From Druceiella hillmani (lineage: Eukaryota > Arthropoda > Insecta > Lepidoptera > Hepialidae), in NCBI GenBank assembly GCA_039881145.1, contig JAYKKI010000137.1:3057001-3121000 (forward strand): a DNA stretch of 64,000 nt, given 5' to 3'. Both the position numbers and the translations under genes were made by a program. This document shows positions 52,560 to 64,000 of the stretch, piece by piece. The first letter of the stretch is position 1; each line of letters opens with the position of its first letter. Under the pieces are notes generated by a model. The model was given only the letters and a program-made list of their open reading frames with translations. It made no database searches and had not been told where the DNA came from.

Positions 52560-53243
52560 CGAACAAAATTATTGAACGAACCAAGTTTATAAGGAAGTAT
52601 TATTTTGTTGAAAGATTATATAAATTTATATATACGATTAAGTAATTTGAGATTTGGGGATGATATATTACTGTTTGATAATAATTCAAACGAATACAGA
52701 CTGCACGAAACTTCGCTGTCAGTAAAACCTGAAATGAATCTGGATAAAACAAAAGTCATAACGTCGGAAACCAATAGCCTTACAAACATAAATTTGTACG
52801 GTACTATACTTGAGCACGTAGATAAGTATGTGTACTGCCAGCCCTAACTTACGAATTTGAAATTTGTGCAACAACAAAACCCTTTCTACAAAGGCTTGTT
52901 AGCCATGTGGAATGGAAGCTGGCAAGGATGTCATTATAGTCCTCAAAACAAATAAGTGACTTTGAAGACCGAGCAAAATTTCCGACATTGTCAAGATAGT
53001 AGCAAAACTTAGACTAGTCACGTAGACTGGTCACATCGTTTGGAAGTCGGTATCCTTGCGTAATGTTCTCTTGGAGTAGAAACTGTGTGGGAGTGCAAGA
53101 AACAAATTGGACCTTCACAAATACGATAGAAATATGACATAAAAATAATGACGGGCACAAATTGTATCTAAACAGCCCAAAATATGACTATCTGGTACAG
53201 ATTGAAAGAAGCTTACACCAAAATGTTTGAGGACGTCTCATGA
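52560..53243 (+). pseudogene. RTE-like LINE ORF2, RT active-site region to C-terminus
   Basis: The open frame 52605-52847 carries LSNLRFGDDILLFDNN (the polymerase FADD box, here FGDD), then VKPEMNLDKTKVIT and the 'E.V.KY.Y' segment (EHVDKYVYC). Decayed blocks follow: LLAMWNGSWQG, then VDWSHRLEVGILA (equivalent to 'LKW.WAGH.AR'). The tail WYRLKEAYTKMFEDVS matches the usual 'W..L.EAY' end. After tga there is an A/T-rich 3' tail from about 53243. It complements the N-terminal RT part at 31920-32460, and both probably derive from one family. Stops and frameshifts exclude function. Confidence 0.8.
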
Positions 53244-53310
53244 TGATGATTATTTTATTACAAAAAAAATATTTATAAAATCACATACGAAAGTCAGCAT
53301 AGTTGTTCAA

Positions 53311-53520
53311 TGTTCTTTTGGAGTAAAGACTCTGGGAGTGCAAGAATCAAATTGGGCGGTCACAAATACTATGGAAATATGACATAAAAATAATGGCGGG
53401 CACAAATTGTATCTAAACAGTCCAAGATAGGACTAACTGGTTCAGATTGAAGGAAGCTTACATCAAAATATTTGAGGACGTCTCATCGTATCGTTTGAGG
53501 ACGATTTGGTTATGATATAT
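53311..53520 (+). pseudogene. Second copy of the LINE 3' end
   Basis: Repeats 53061-53243 with roughly 90% identity by eye (tgggagtgcaagaa, attgtatctaaacag, gaggacgtctcat), including the WFRLKEAYIKIFEDVS-like tail and a similar tattttgttacaaaaaaa 3' tail. A small internal duplication of gaggacg follows at about 53488-53504. Confidence 0.85.
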
Positions 53521-55984
53521 ATTTTGTTACAAAAAAATAATTATACAAACACATTACATAGCAAATGAAGTTTAAATTTGTATCTATGACGGATAATATT
53601 TGCACTTTTTTGCTGTATTTTTTAAAATCGATCATATTTTTAGGGATGAATAATATATAAATAAATATATTTACACCTGTGTGTGTATGTATGAAATTTC
53701 ATACAAAAACACGTGAGTAAATTGAAGTCGAATAATAAGTTTGGGACGTTAGCCCAAAAATATAGTCATTTATTCTTTCTCATATTAAACTGATATTGAT
53801 CAAAACCTCAACAAACGTCATTATCGGCCAAGTGAAAATGATAGGCAGTGAATATCGTAAAAAAATGTTAGACATTTTTTTAACGTTATACTTATCGAAT
53901 GTTTCGGAGAAATGTAATTATGTGGAAAAAGTTCCTCCGTTTGGGAAAGCTTAGTAAGTGGACCTAAGGTGGTATATATGCCGCAAAATTTCATAAATAG
54001 GATGTTGCTAAAAATACGTATATTCATAGTTTTGTTTCCTTTCTTTTGCGCTTCTAATAAATTTTTAAGCAAGCGGAAATCATTTTACGTAAGAATTTAA
54101 TTAGAAGTTAATTAGAAGACCGGCAAAAGGGAATTCATGCGGTGCACGCGTACGTGTATGCGTGTGTACGTGTATTCCTGTACGCGTGTGTTTTCTATAT
54201 GAAAATAAAATACAAATATTATCCTCGATAAATGTTAGATACGTTAGGAAATTTTCTTCATAAAATAGTGCCAACAACTTTATTCATATTTATACCGTCA
54301 CTCTTTATTCAAAATATGGAAATTTATTATTCTGGAAAATTTTCCTTCATCATATTACTTATCCAACCAACCGTGCAAGGTTTTAAGACACGATAAATTG
54401 TCAATAACGAATCTTAATAACAACTTCATTGAAGACTAGCTATATCCGCGTCTTCTTTTCCGTAAAATTTACTAATAATTATTGAGTAGTATAAACGTCA
54501 TAAGTAAGCAAATTAAAAATTTATGGACGAATACCGACACAACAAAGATTTATTAAAAAATTGAACAATAAAACTTAATTTTCCATGAGCGTAAATATTA
54601 AAAATACCGCTAATGAAAGGCATTAGCACATTTATTTTGATAATATTATAATTCGTAAACCATGTTAAAAAAAGTTTCATATTTAAAATTAGCATCATTG
54701 TAGTAATCACTATTTTAAAGCACACAATGAAAAAGTACTGTGGAAATTATATCCATATCTTCGGCATACAGTGCCAATACGCTAATCATTACACCACGAG
54801 TAATTTTTCTTAACTATTATGACAATTATTATTACTATCATCATTATTACGTTTTTTTAAATTATTTATTCGTTTTTGCGATAAGTTTACTATAAACGCT
54901 AATAGATAGGGTTGGCAGCACCAATATCGTAATATTCTCCGAGTCAGATCTGTTAGGTCTGTAATATTCACATAAAAATTACCTCATAAATTGCTCGAGT
55001 GTATAAATTATTACCATACCAAATTTTATGAAAATATATCCAGTAAATTTTGCGTGATTGACAAACAATTTAACACAAGAAAGAAGAAAAAAAGAAATAA
55101 GAATATGTTGCTTTTAAAGACAGCAATGTAGTTATATTCAATGTAAGAAGATAAAAATAAAACATGACAAAAAAATGTGTTTTATTTTGTATATAAACGG
55201 CCTGACATTTTCTCATCTCTCCATCTCTTGAAAATAAATTTTTCTCTATTGGAATTTTATAATTTTTGAAAAATGAGCGATGGTTTAGAAACATATTATG
55301 TTTTGTAAATAATCCATTGAAACATAGCTCATTTTTTGTTTATTTTAGGCAAAATTTTATAAAATATAACCGCAATGAAATTAATGTCAATCTGATGAAC
55401 GATATTTTATACATTGCTTTTTAATACACAACCTTCACATGCTTATAGCATGTAACCCTTTTTTAAATTCATCTTGTATATATAGAAATTCTATGATATT
55501 GCCAAAATTCAACATAATTTAATGAAACTTATTGAAGCTAACTCTATTTGGCCGTATTTTGTCCAAATTTATATTGCCTTAATTCACCCAACGACACTTT
55601 TATTAAGACTATATTGTAGATAAATATATATGACGTTTTGTTTGATATTTCTTCCTCGATGGTGTTTATAATAAATTGAACCATGTGAATGAATCACATG
55701 TTTTAAAAATTATTGCTTAAAATTTTTAAATATTTTTAAGCAAAAAATTATATTTGTATTCTAACGCTCAACACAAGTAATTATTATAGTAAAATTACTG
55801 TTGCTTTCAAATTAATTTTAAGAATAAAGAATTATGTTCAGATGGACAGATACAAGAAATTTCCTTCTAATACATTTTACTTTCGTCTCTTATCACTATT
55901 AATAAAGAACGTATATGTGTAAAATAGCAAGTTTGAAAGGATGAGTTCACTTCTTAATACTTTCTCTTTACAATTAAATACACA
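53521..55984. other. Intergenic DNA with a GT-rich spot
   Basis: At 54139-54191 there is a run of alternating gcgtacgtgtatgcgtgtg-type sequence, a potential Z-DNA former. Nothing else was recognised. Confidence 0.5.
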
Positions 55985-56083
55985 ATTAAATGAAACTACG
56001 TGATGTAGTATTATTTCTACTTTCTTTAAGTTCTTTACCACGATGTTGTATTACAACATCTTCAGGTGGGATATTAGCAAAGA
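55985..56083 (-). mobile_element. Short PLE-derived copy E, ribozyme core deleted
   Basis: Starts attaaatgaaactacg, as copies D and F do, and runs through the arm to attagcaaaga. About ten bases covering GAAA and stem III of the hammerhead are missing (ccacga joins tgttgtatt at about 56043), so the ribozyme is dead. No reversed arm was seen. Confidence 0.8.
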
Positions 56084-59000
56084 ATTTTTCTTTAAGTATG
56101 GGTGAACATCGTGATACAGAAATATGAAAATTGCATTTTAAACCATGACACAAAAATTAACCGAAAAAAACGTGTAAGTAACTCGAGAGATAATGATATT
56201 AGTAAGTATATGGTGAATTCTTTTATAAGAAATCTGAAGGATAGAAGTTACAATCGCGTCTACGATACACACTTGAATACTTACACGAGGATATATCCAA
56301 TGACGGGCTACGCAGTGTTTCTGTAAAAATTGTCGATATTATTTTACATTAACGCTGGTATTTATTTCACAGGGGAAAATAAAATTCTGTGTTGTTATCG
56401 AAGCAAATTTTATGAAATAATTTTACATTAATGTACTTACTAATACTATCATTAGTGATTACTTCATATTTTTTGTCAGCTTTAATAAATGATTAAATAA
56501 CTAGGGAAAGCGATATACTGCGAAATGTACGAGTATATCTCCGACTAATACGGGATGGAACTTGCAAACACCGTATTAGTATATATTGAATATTTAGTCT
56601 TTTACTATTTTTTCTATGATTTTTAAGTAATTATAAAAAATATTAACTGCTTCTTTCTTCCCATACCACTTGTTACTTCGACAGTTGCGAATCATAAGAG
56701 TTATTAAATCATGTCTATATTTGGTTGTAGTTGCAAGGGAAAAGATTCAGACTAGTCTTAATGAGTAATTTCTAATAGTTTTATGAGCTTCTACAATATT
56801 GTCTAAATGTTTCTTGAAATAAAAATTGATTATAATTTTAGATACAGGATAATATATACATTTTTTTAATTAGCTTTTAAACCATATAACATTCAATTTC
56901 AGTATTAAACTTTAATTCCGTAAATCGAATTTCCTTACAGAAACTATCTTCTTGGTACGTAATATTTAAAATTATAGCGCTGAAAAGTCTAAATTCTGTT
57001 AATTTTTATGAGTTCGAGTGGTGAGTAAGAGTAACAACACTTGTGACCTTATATTATAAATGTGCTCTGCTCCATAAATCTCCAATTGTTGAAGACTGTA
57101 ATTTCAATGGAGGAATATATCGACTATGTCTTTCCATAAAAGTTCATCCCAAAAAGTTTAGTTTAAATCTAGCTATAGCTCTTCTGCCACCCGGTGTGAT
57201 TATTATTAGGACCTTCAACTCCTTGCCTCCTGCTTTCTATTTTGTCCCCCACCATGAAAATCTCAGGATTTTAATTACTTCATCATACGAACGATATTTG
57301 GATTGTAAGTTGTACGTCGCACATAATTTGCAAATACAATACATTTGTTGAAATGCATTCTAATTATTTAGGTATTCTTCAATAATAGTGGAACTCAGCA
57401 GAGATAAAGCGACTAAATTTTTTCGCCTCCTTCATTGTTCTTTATACGCTTGTATTTACATTTGAAGTGGAGCCTTTAATTTTATATTTTTTAATTAATC
57501 AATTAGAAACGCAACTAACTTTACCCCTGATGTACTTCGTTTTATAACATGTATTCAAAACTTGATCCTACGGAAAGCCGGCTACTCACGCACAAATGCC
57601 TTAAGTATATTTTGCTTGATGAAGTGCTAGAATTTCATCGATGACCATAATTCAAGGAAAAAAATCGGAGAGAGGTAGCCCCATATGTTGATGGAAATAA
57701 ATTTGCTATATCTACCCTCGTAATGGCAATATTAAAATATAGTCTGCAGGGAAATATATGTCAACCTGGTCCGGAATATAATTTGCAAAACCTTATCCAT
57801 GGTGGGACAGTTTTCAGCATTGAAGAGAGGAATACGAAGGAGAGGTTTTCTAGATCTAATTCTTACTATGCATTACACATTTCCATTACCCCGTATTGTG
57901 GTCACGCACTCATAATAAATTGAAAAATACTCAAATAATTTTTCGACTCAAATCAATCAGAACTTCCTTTTATATTAAATATGTATCGAGAATACGGTTC
58001 TACGCTAAAAACATTTGGCTTGGAAACAAAAGAAATGAAAACCTATTTATATTTATTTGCGCCATGAAATTCATACGCGTTTGCCAGTTTTCCATTTGTC
58101 CTCTCATATTAAAAACCATTTATTATGTAATTTTAAGTGCTCATTTCTTATATTATCGGGGAAAGTTCATCATTTGTATACTTTTATTAAATGATGATAT
58201 TATAACTCTAAAACTGTAATTAAAAAAATCGATAGAATCCTAACATAATAGCTAAAGTTCGGTATTCATAATAATATTATTACATTAAAATTAATATTAA
58301 TGTTTTCAATTAAACAAAATAAAAGTCGCCAAAATGAACAACTGAAAACAAAGTCTGGAGAAGCAAATCACAAAATCGTCTTAACTTGCGATGTAGATAG
58401 AAGTTAACTGATTAATATGACGACATTTCAGGAGCCATTAGGAGCAGCTGGCTTTCAGTATTCCCAAAATTTGCAAAGTAAAACTCCTTCAGGTTACGAG
58501 TATCCATGAGCCAAATTAAGATCTAGAATTGGATGGTTGCTAGACAAACATAAACTAACAAACCTAAACATAGCAGGCGAACTAACTAGCTATATATGGA
58601 TTGATATCACTATAAGAAAGAGTAAATAAATGATTACTTCACATTTAAATAAGCTATTACATATGAATATTGCTCTTTACATAATACAGTAATAACATAT
58701 AATGTTTTTTTTGTTAAATTATTTATCGTATTATCTGAAACTTAAGGGTAAGTGGATAATGGTCGATTTAAAATATTCGATTATTAAACTGTACGATCAG
58801 TTTATTTCTTGTGTGGTTTAGTATTTCCTCTCCAGAGAAATGAGGGTAAAATTAAAATGTATTTCGTTATCTCTTTCAATGGATGATAAAATAGTAAGAG
58901 AAAAGAAAAATTAAATTATTTTCAAAGGCTTACAGTACAGAAACGAACACGAAGATGCATACCACTAATAACGAATAATATCAACGTTAAATATAAGTTT

Positions 59001-59800
59001 TCCTCTACTTTTCTAAAGGAAAAATTATATTTAGCACTTTAGTCGAGTTAATTATTATTTATGGTTAGTTTATACCCTAAAGTCTGACTGAGCTAAATGC
59101 CAATATGTAAACAGCTAATGCTTTGTTGAAGGCCGTGAAACTTTATGACTAGTATTAGGTTACTTAGAGCATAATGGTGTAAAATATGGTATAATATGTT
59201 TGTGTGGCGTAGAGAATACTTTCTTTCAGGTCTATTGCATAACGTTTTTAAATAAAACTCCTTATCACTAGACGTTTAAGGTTTTGGCTCGTGATATTTG
59301 ACAGAAAAAAAGCTGTTAGGTATACGGATAGCACGTTATCCTAAGATCGAATATTAGTGTTTAATCTTATTAAATGCTGTTCTAATAGTTCTAGTTTGTA
59401 AGCTAAGAGTTCTTTCTGAAATATCATAATATATCATTAGAGTTAGGTTTTTGCTATTTAAATTAAAAGATCTGAATTGACAATATAAAATTGAGTGAGC
59501 TTTTTTAGCTTCACTCAGAAAATTTACTATGAAGAATTTACATCAAAAGAAGCAAAAATCGTTTGATTTGAAATAATTCATGCATCTGTAGATGTTTATG
59601 AAGTTTTGAGCCAGTTAACCCATAAAGCTTATATTCACACAATATATTTGTGAGGTCGAGTGTAAGGTTTATATATGTATGCTAGGATTTGATAGGTGAC
59701 TTTGTGTTTTTTTTTAAATCCCTATATTATAGAATTAGAATTTAACAAATGTGTACAACATTTCTTTTCTTTACTGTGTACATTTACACAGTCTTTATAA
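56084..59800. other. A+T-rich intergenic DNA, nothing recognised
   Basis: Plus frames at 56102-56326, 57043-57351, 57723-57923 and 57896-58219 resemble nothing known and have no splice or promoter context that I can defend. Confidence 0.45.
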
Positions 59801-59960
59801 TGTGTCAGTATTGAGGCGACCCGAGTTCGATTCCCGACCGCTCGTCAAGCAGGGCTAACCTGGTGTTCTGGTTGATTAAGCAATTGCTCTCTTAGCAATA
59901 AGTCGTATGTATTATTTAGATACAGTAAAGTACATAAATAAAGCACAAGGTCAAACAAAA
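59801..59960 (+). mobile_element. tRNA-derived SINE-like fragment
   Basis: gagttcgattccc at 59823-59835 is a close match to the RNA polymerase III B box / tRNA T-arm, inside a G+C-richer 60-bp stretch (cgacccgag...gaccgctcg). No A box or cloverleaf can be drawn upstream, so this is not a functional tRNA. It is more likely a 5'-truncated SINE whose body runs to an A-rich end near 59945. Confidence 0.45.
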
Positions 59961-60242
59961 GACATATGTAAGTTGGACGTAGAAAATCCATGTGTTTCAT
60001 ATGGATAATATGTTACCTAATTAAGTATTAGGACACCTTCAAATCTATTTGTTCATTCATCACATACACAATCAAAAATATTGTTCATGAACTTACGTTT
60101 TAATATTAATTTATGAACAATGTTTCTTGATTGTGCATTAAAACATTATATTATTAAACACTTGAAAAAAATAATTACGTCATTTGAAATGGCTCACGAA
60201 ATGTGTCAAAATACAATATTTATATGTGCGTTCTCACCATGG

Positions 60243-60246
<4 letters not shown>

Positions 60247-60336
<90 letters not shown>

Positions 60337-60355
60337 TATGTATATATATATATAT
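60247..60355. repeat. (TA)n microsatellite
   Basis: About 110 bp of TA, interrupted by taaata and gcatatg. Confidence 0.95.
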
Positions 60356-60432
60356 GAAGAAGACATGAACTCTCAATCTCTCTCATACTCGGGACATCTC
60401 GTATTATGAATTTAAATTTATCTTCTCTTCTC

Positions 60433-60488
60433 TTACACTCGGGATATTTACATTCTATAAACATAAAATGTAAATATCCCGAGTGTAA
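60433..60488. repeat. Perfect 22-bp inverted repeat with 12-nt loop
   Basis: The arms are 60433-60454 (ttacactcgggatattta...) and 60467-60488. A related catactcgggacatctcg lies upstream at about 60384, so the left arm is itself half of a degenerate direct repeat. It does not look like a terminator because no T run follows. Confidence 0.85.
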
Positions 60489-61304
60489 AGTCACAAGCTT
60501 AATATTTTCAAAACTATCCTGAAACTTTCTTGAGAATTAAGAAGACATTGTGGCATCACATACAGTTTTGGAAACACCCACCCATGATTCAAATTTTTTC
60601 TTTGATGTTTTTTTTCGCGCACTTTGTTTTGCGAGTGCTTTTCCGAGCGGTATATTACAAGGCCGAGAGGCCGGACATGTCTCTTCTGTATTTATTTTCT
60701 CCCGGCATTTATTATTAACGAAACTACCAAAAGGGCCGTAAGTACTCTTGATAATATTCCATGTCGTGTTTGAATCCCATATGTTTGCTCAGTTTTTATT
60801 AATTAATGAGGAATGTTCAATGGGTTCTCTTATGTGTATAGCTTTTTAGGTATATGATATCGAACTATCCTCTGAATATAATCGACCTACATCTTTTAAA
60901 TGTTTTATCTGCCACCTATAAAATTTATATCACTGACGTGAAAAGGATCATTTATTTTGATAAATGTATAATAAAAAAAGGATTAATGCAAGTAAAACAA
61001 ACATCAGTCGTGTTTTTAAAGTAAATGTTGTTTTTAAAGTAAGCACGAAACATGGCGTAGGTTGTGTGTATCCCTTTATGCACATACGTACGTATATGAG
61101 GTTTCAAAGGCCTATAAAATATTAAGGAAAATACCGATTGACTACGGATTGTTTATTTACCATTTTTGGGCGAAATGAAGAAAAGGATAAGTTTCTGACC
61201 ATAGAAATTCGTTCCACCCGTGAATTTTACCACCTAAACTTTAAATATATGATCGCACATATTGATCCTGCGGTTACATTATTTTACAGAAATGACCGTA
61301 TATA

Positions 61305-61309
<5 letters not shown>
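60489..61309. other. Intergenic DNA, nothing recognised
   Basis: A G+C-richer patch at 60618-60690 (cgcgcactttg, gccgagaggccgg) gives two overlapping plus frames with no recognisable product. Confidence 0.45.

Positions 61310-61357
<48 letters not shown>
61310..61357. repeat. (TA)n microsatellite
   Basis: A pure TA array. Confidence 0.95.
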
Positions 61358-61358
<1 letters not shown>

Positions 61359-62648
61359 CTATTATGTACATTAACAATGTAGTCCAACCTATTGCAAAAA
61401 ATATATTTTTAAAATTAATATTACATGAATCATATGAAATTTTTTTTTCAAAATATCGACTGTAAAATTTGTAGTAATTGTTTTGTTACTGTAATGGAAC
61501 GTCTTCAAATTTTCTTAATCGTATTGTACATTTTTATTAAGCAAAAATGAAATGAAAATATCAGTTTCGGAGTTAAAATATGTAGTATTTATATTTCTAC
61601 GTTCAGTATTATTTTTATTACAAAATTGCAGATTGAACAATTAAACAATTTAAGATTGAACTTCTCTAATAATATACTTGGATTAACTAAAGAACTTGTA
61701 AAAGGAGTTTTGCCCAAACGCTGCGAGAATTTGAGGAAATCTCCGTGAAACGGAAATATAACATGAAAACGAACAATACTTCTGCCTTAAGTATAACTCA
61801 AGAATTTTAGCATCGAATAGTTTTACTTTTCTCAAAATTAACATAACTTCTGTAAATTACATTTTAATCAACGCAATGCATATTAAATATGCGATTTTAA
61901 TTCGTAAGTAACATTGAAAATCGTTTTCGTTACCAATTATAAGGAAAAGGCAGTTTGAACATTACTACGAATAATTCCTGATTTGATATAATATCGAATA
62001 TGTTTTGAAACTTACAGAAAAAGTCACATTTGATACGGATTATCTATTCTAGCATATAGTTATATCGAAATGAAATGAGGTACAAATGTATATTTCGAAT
62101 TATATACATCGTATCATTGAACTGGATTTAATTTTATCTGTATTATGAAATTTGCAGAACTTTGAGTCATGTTCATGTCAAACATGTCAAATTTGGATGA
62201 TGTACTCGTAAATATGCCAAAACCACAACTTATTTATTAGAATGATGTGCTAATTTCAAACGACTCGTAGTAATTGTATCGCTAAGAAACCATCAAATAT
62301 AAGAATTTATGAGCTGCTCTATTACAACATTCGTATATCCAGATCTTGACGCATATTTTTTGTGTCAGTCATAAAATAGCAAGTTTAAAGTTGTCATAAA
62401 TATCGGGAAATAATTCAGCAACAGCTTCGCATCAACTACCTACTTACAATATTTTATTTTAATGTTTACCTACAATAGTGGTTTACTATGGTTTACTATG
62501 GTATATTATAATGGTTTACCTACAATATTTTATTTTAAGACGATGTGGCGTGATGCAGCACTTTATTATGGGAATGTTGGTTTTCGATATTACCTTACCA
62601 AACATAGTGTAAATATGAAATCAAAATCAAGTTGCAGTTTTTATACTA

Positions 62649-62652
<4 letters not shown>
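61358..62652. other. Intergenic DNA; short direct repeats near 62440-62540
   Basis: The block cctacaatattttatttta recurs (about 62440 with 62519), and ggtttactatggt occurs in tandem at about 62482. Nothing else was seen. Confidence 0.5.
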
Positions 62653-62711
<59 letters not shown>

Positions 62712-62721
62712 AATATATATA
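62653..62721. repeat. (TA)n microsatellite
   Basis: About 60 bp of TA followed by ttatataaatatatata. Confidence 0.95.
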
Positions 62722-63011
62722 ATCATATTGACATAATATAATTTTGAATCATTAGTCTTTGATCTCCACACAATATTAATGGATATAATAAATGATGCCA
62801 TAATTTAAAGCGGCACAAATTCTGGCACGTAATATACGCAAGGATTTGAAAGGTACTAAATTATATAATTTGTTTTGTTGATATATGTGTTGGTTTTGAT
62901 ATTAAATTTTAATTGAACTTCCTTTTATTTAATTAAAATTCATAAAACTATTAAAATTAATTAGTATAATCACTTTGTAAATTTTAGGCAGATACCTATT
63001 ATTTCCACCTG

Positions 63012-63249
63012 AGAGTAATTATTACAATACGAAACGAAACGTCTCCGACGTGGTAAAAAATTCACGAATATTTTGAACCCCATTTGTGCGGTTATTTATT
63101 TTGTTTTTTTAACTTGTCACTTGTCAAATAGCACATTATTGTTAAGTAAAAAAAAAACAAAATAAAAAAGCGGACAAATGCGGTTCAGAACATTATTGAA
63201 TTTTTCATCACGTCGGAGACGTTTCCTTTCATATTGTAATAATTACTCT
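63012..63249. mobile_element. 238-bp MITE-like element with long terminal inverted repeats
   Basis: The left terminus is agagtaattattacaatacg (63012) and the right is its near-perfect reverse complement ending aattactct (63249). The arms extend about 90 bp inward with scattered mismatches (aacgtctccgacgtg on the left, cacgtcggagacgtt on the right; then tgcggt/accgca-type blocks and runs pairing attttgtttttt with aaaacaaaat). No frame is present. A target duplication was not identified, so the superfamily is open. Confidence 0.8.
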
Positions 63250-63889
63250 AAAGTAAAAAATGTTGATATCTCCCTAAAATTCAGTAAGTGAATGCACTAA
63301 TTATGGTCATACTCCCATATACATTTTTCTCGACAAATCCTAAACGCTTAAATTCCATATGTAACCACATTTATGAAACCTTGGAGTATAGCAAAAAAAA
63401 ATTCATTACTTTTAATTGTATAAAAGTAAATATATGCTAAATTAACAAATTTGTCATTCAACAATTGACAGCTGAAGAAGTTTAATAAGCTCCATGTTTC
63501 ACAAACTTGAGCTGAAAACAAAATTTACCAAAAATCAAAATATTAAGATATAATTTTTCCTCCTTAGTCCTGTCTGGAATGCATATTCAGGAGAAAATAA
63601 GTAAAAATAAAATAGACACAATTAAAAATATTGGACCAAAGTCTTTTAACAAAAAAGAGCAAACCGATGTCATGGAATGTTTTAAATCTTATTGCGTTTT
63701 TACATCTATTCTCATATAATCACTAACAAATCCTTTTTCCGTGTTTCATGCACTTTCAATGTGAATTTAACGCAGGTTATGTTTTGTGTACTGTAATTGT
63801 AGCACATTATAATTAATTTAGTGCATATTTTTTTTGTCGTTTTATTTACGTAAAATTTATTAATAAATTTGAGCTCTTTATAATACACA

Positions 63890-64000
63890 ATTAAATGAAA
63901 CTACGTGATGTAGTATTATTTCTACTTTCTTTAAGTTCTTTACCACGACCTAGGTTTTGTTGTATTATATCTTCAGGTGGGCTGTTAGCAAATATTGTTG
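63890..64000 (-). mobile_element. PLE-derived copy F, cut by the window edge
   Basis: Starts attaaatgaaactacg like copies D and E. It carries a hammerhead arm (about 63942-63981) in which G of GAAA is changed to A and three stem II bases are missing, so it is predicted inactive. The element continues beyond 64000, so its coding content is unknown. Confidence 0.8.

Noticed and set aside
55985..56083. Functional hammerheads in copies C, E and F
   Set aside because: Copy E lacks GAAA and stem III. Copies C (left arm) and F have G to A changes in the invariant GAAA, and C also in CUGAAGA.
57043..58219. Cluster of plus frames (102, 66 and 107 codons)
   Set aside because: Different frames, no shared domain, no splice signals that link them convincingly.
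59823..59835. tRNA gene
   Set aside because: Only a T-arm/B-box match is present. No acceptor stem, D arm or A box can be paired upstream.
60433..60488. Rho-independent terminator
   Set aside because: Eukaryotic context and no T run after the hairpin.

Overview
This window looks like gene-poor, very A+T-rich nuclear DNA of an invertebrate animal, most likely an insect or another arthropod. The reasons are the eukaryotic transposon mix (Penelope-like, piggyBac, Helitron, several non-LTR retrotransposon families, a tRNA-SINE-like piece), long (TA)n arrays and the lack of dense open frames. I found no intact host gene. Most open frames of 60-110 codons look like chance in A+T-rich DNA or run through (TA)n arrays. 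The best candidate for a real host exon is a 96-codon frame at 39304-39594 (minus strand), whose product I do not recognise.

The most interesting content is a family of hammerhead-ribozyme repeats belonging to a Penelope-like retroelement (PLE). Six copies are seen, at 19112-20145, 23104-23294, 29888-30118, 37413-37620, 55985-56083 and 63890-64000. The first is about 1 kb and encodes, on the minus strand, the end of a GIY-YIG-type PLE endonuclease. It also carries a hammerhead with every conserved core position intact and a six-base palindromic stem III, which points to a dimeric ribozyme. The others are short copies lacking the coding part. One is flanked by a perfect 12-bp target duplication. 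Two are head-to-head inverted dimers, one with a 70-bp perfect palindrome. All six main arms place the ribozyme on the minus strand.

Layout. 0-2.7 kb: nothing recognised. 2.7-4.4 kb: decayed piggyBac on the minus strand with direct repeats and a GGG/TTAA end. 6.7 kb: 72-bp palindrome. 7.8-8.1 kb: 3' end of a non-LTR retrotransposon. 12.75-14.4 kb and 26.25-28.15 kb: two diverged arms of a large inverted duplication. 16.3-17.9 kb: heat-shock-element-rich tandem repeats, a decayed Helitron N-terminal region and a piggyBac zinc-ribbon tail, in that order. 19.1-20.1 kb: PLE. 28.2-28.6, 31.9-32.5, 33.7-33.9 and 38.2-38.7 kb: reverse transcriptase relics. 39.8-40.1 kb: helicase C-terminal relic. 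42.6-44.0 kb: best-preserved piggyBac relic, ending at a TTAA. 51.6-51.9 kb: tandem 151-bp duplication. 52.6-53.5 kb: RTE-like LINE end with its 3' end present twice. 59.8 kb: SINE-like B box. 63.0-63.25 kb: 238-bp MITE-like element.

Almost all recognised protein-coding sequence is transposon debris with stops and frameshifts, so no functional pathway can be described. The parts that could still act are RNA or DNA level: the hammerhead RNAs, the heat-shock-element array, and the palindromes and inverted repeats.
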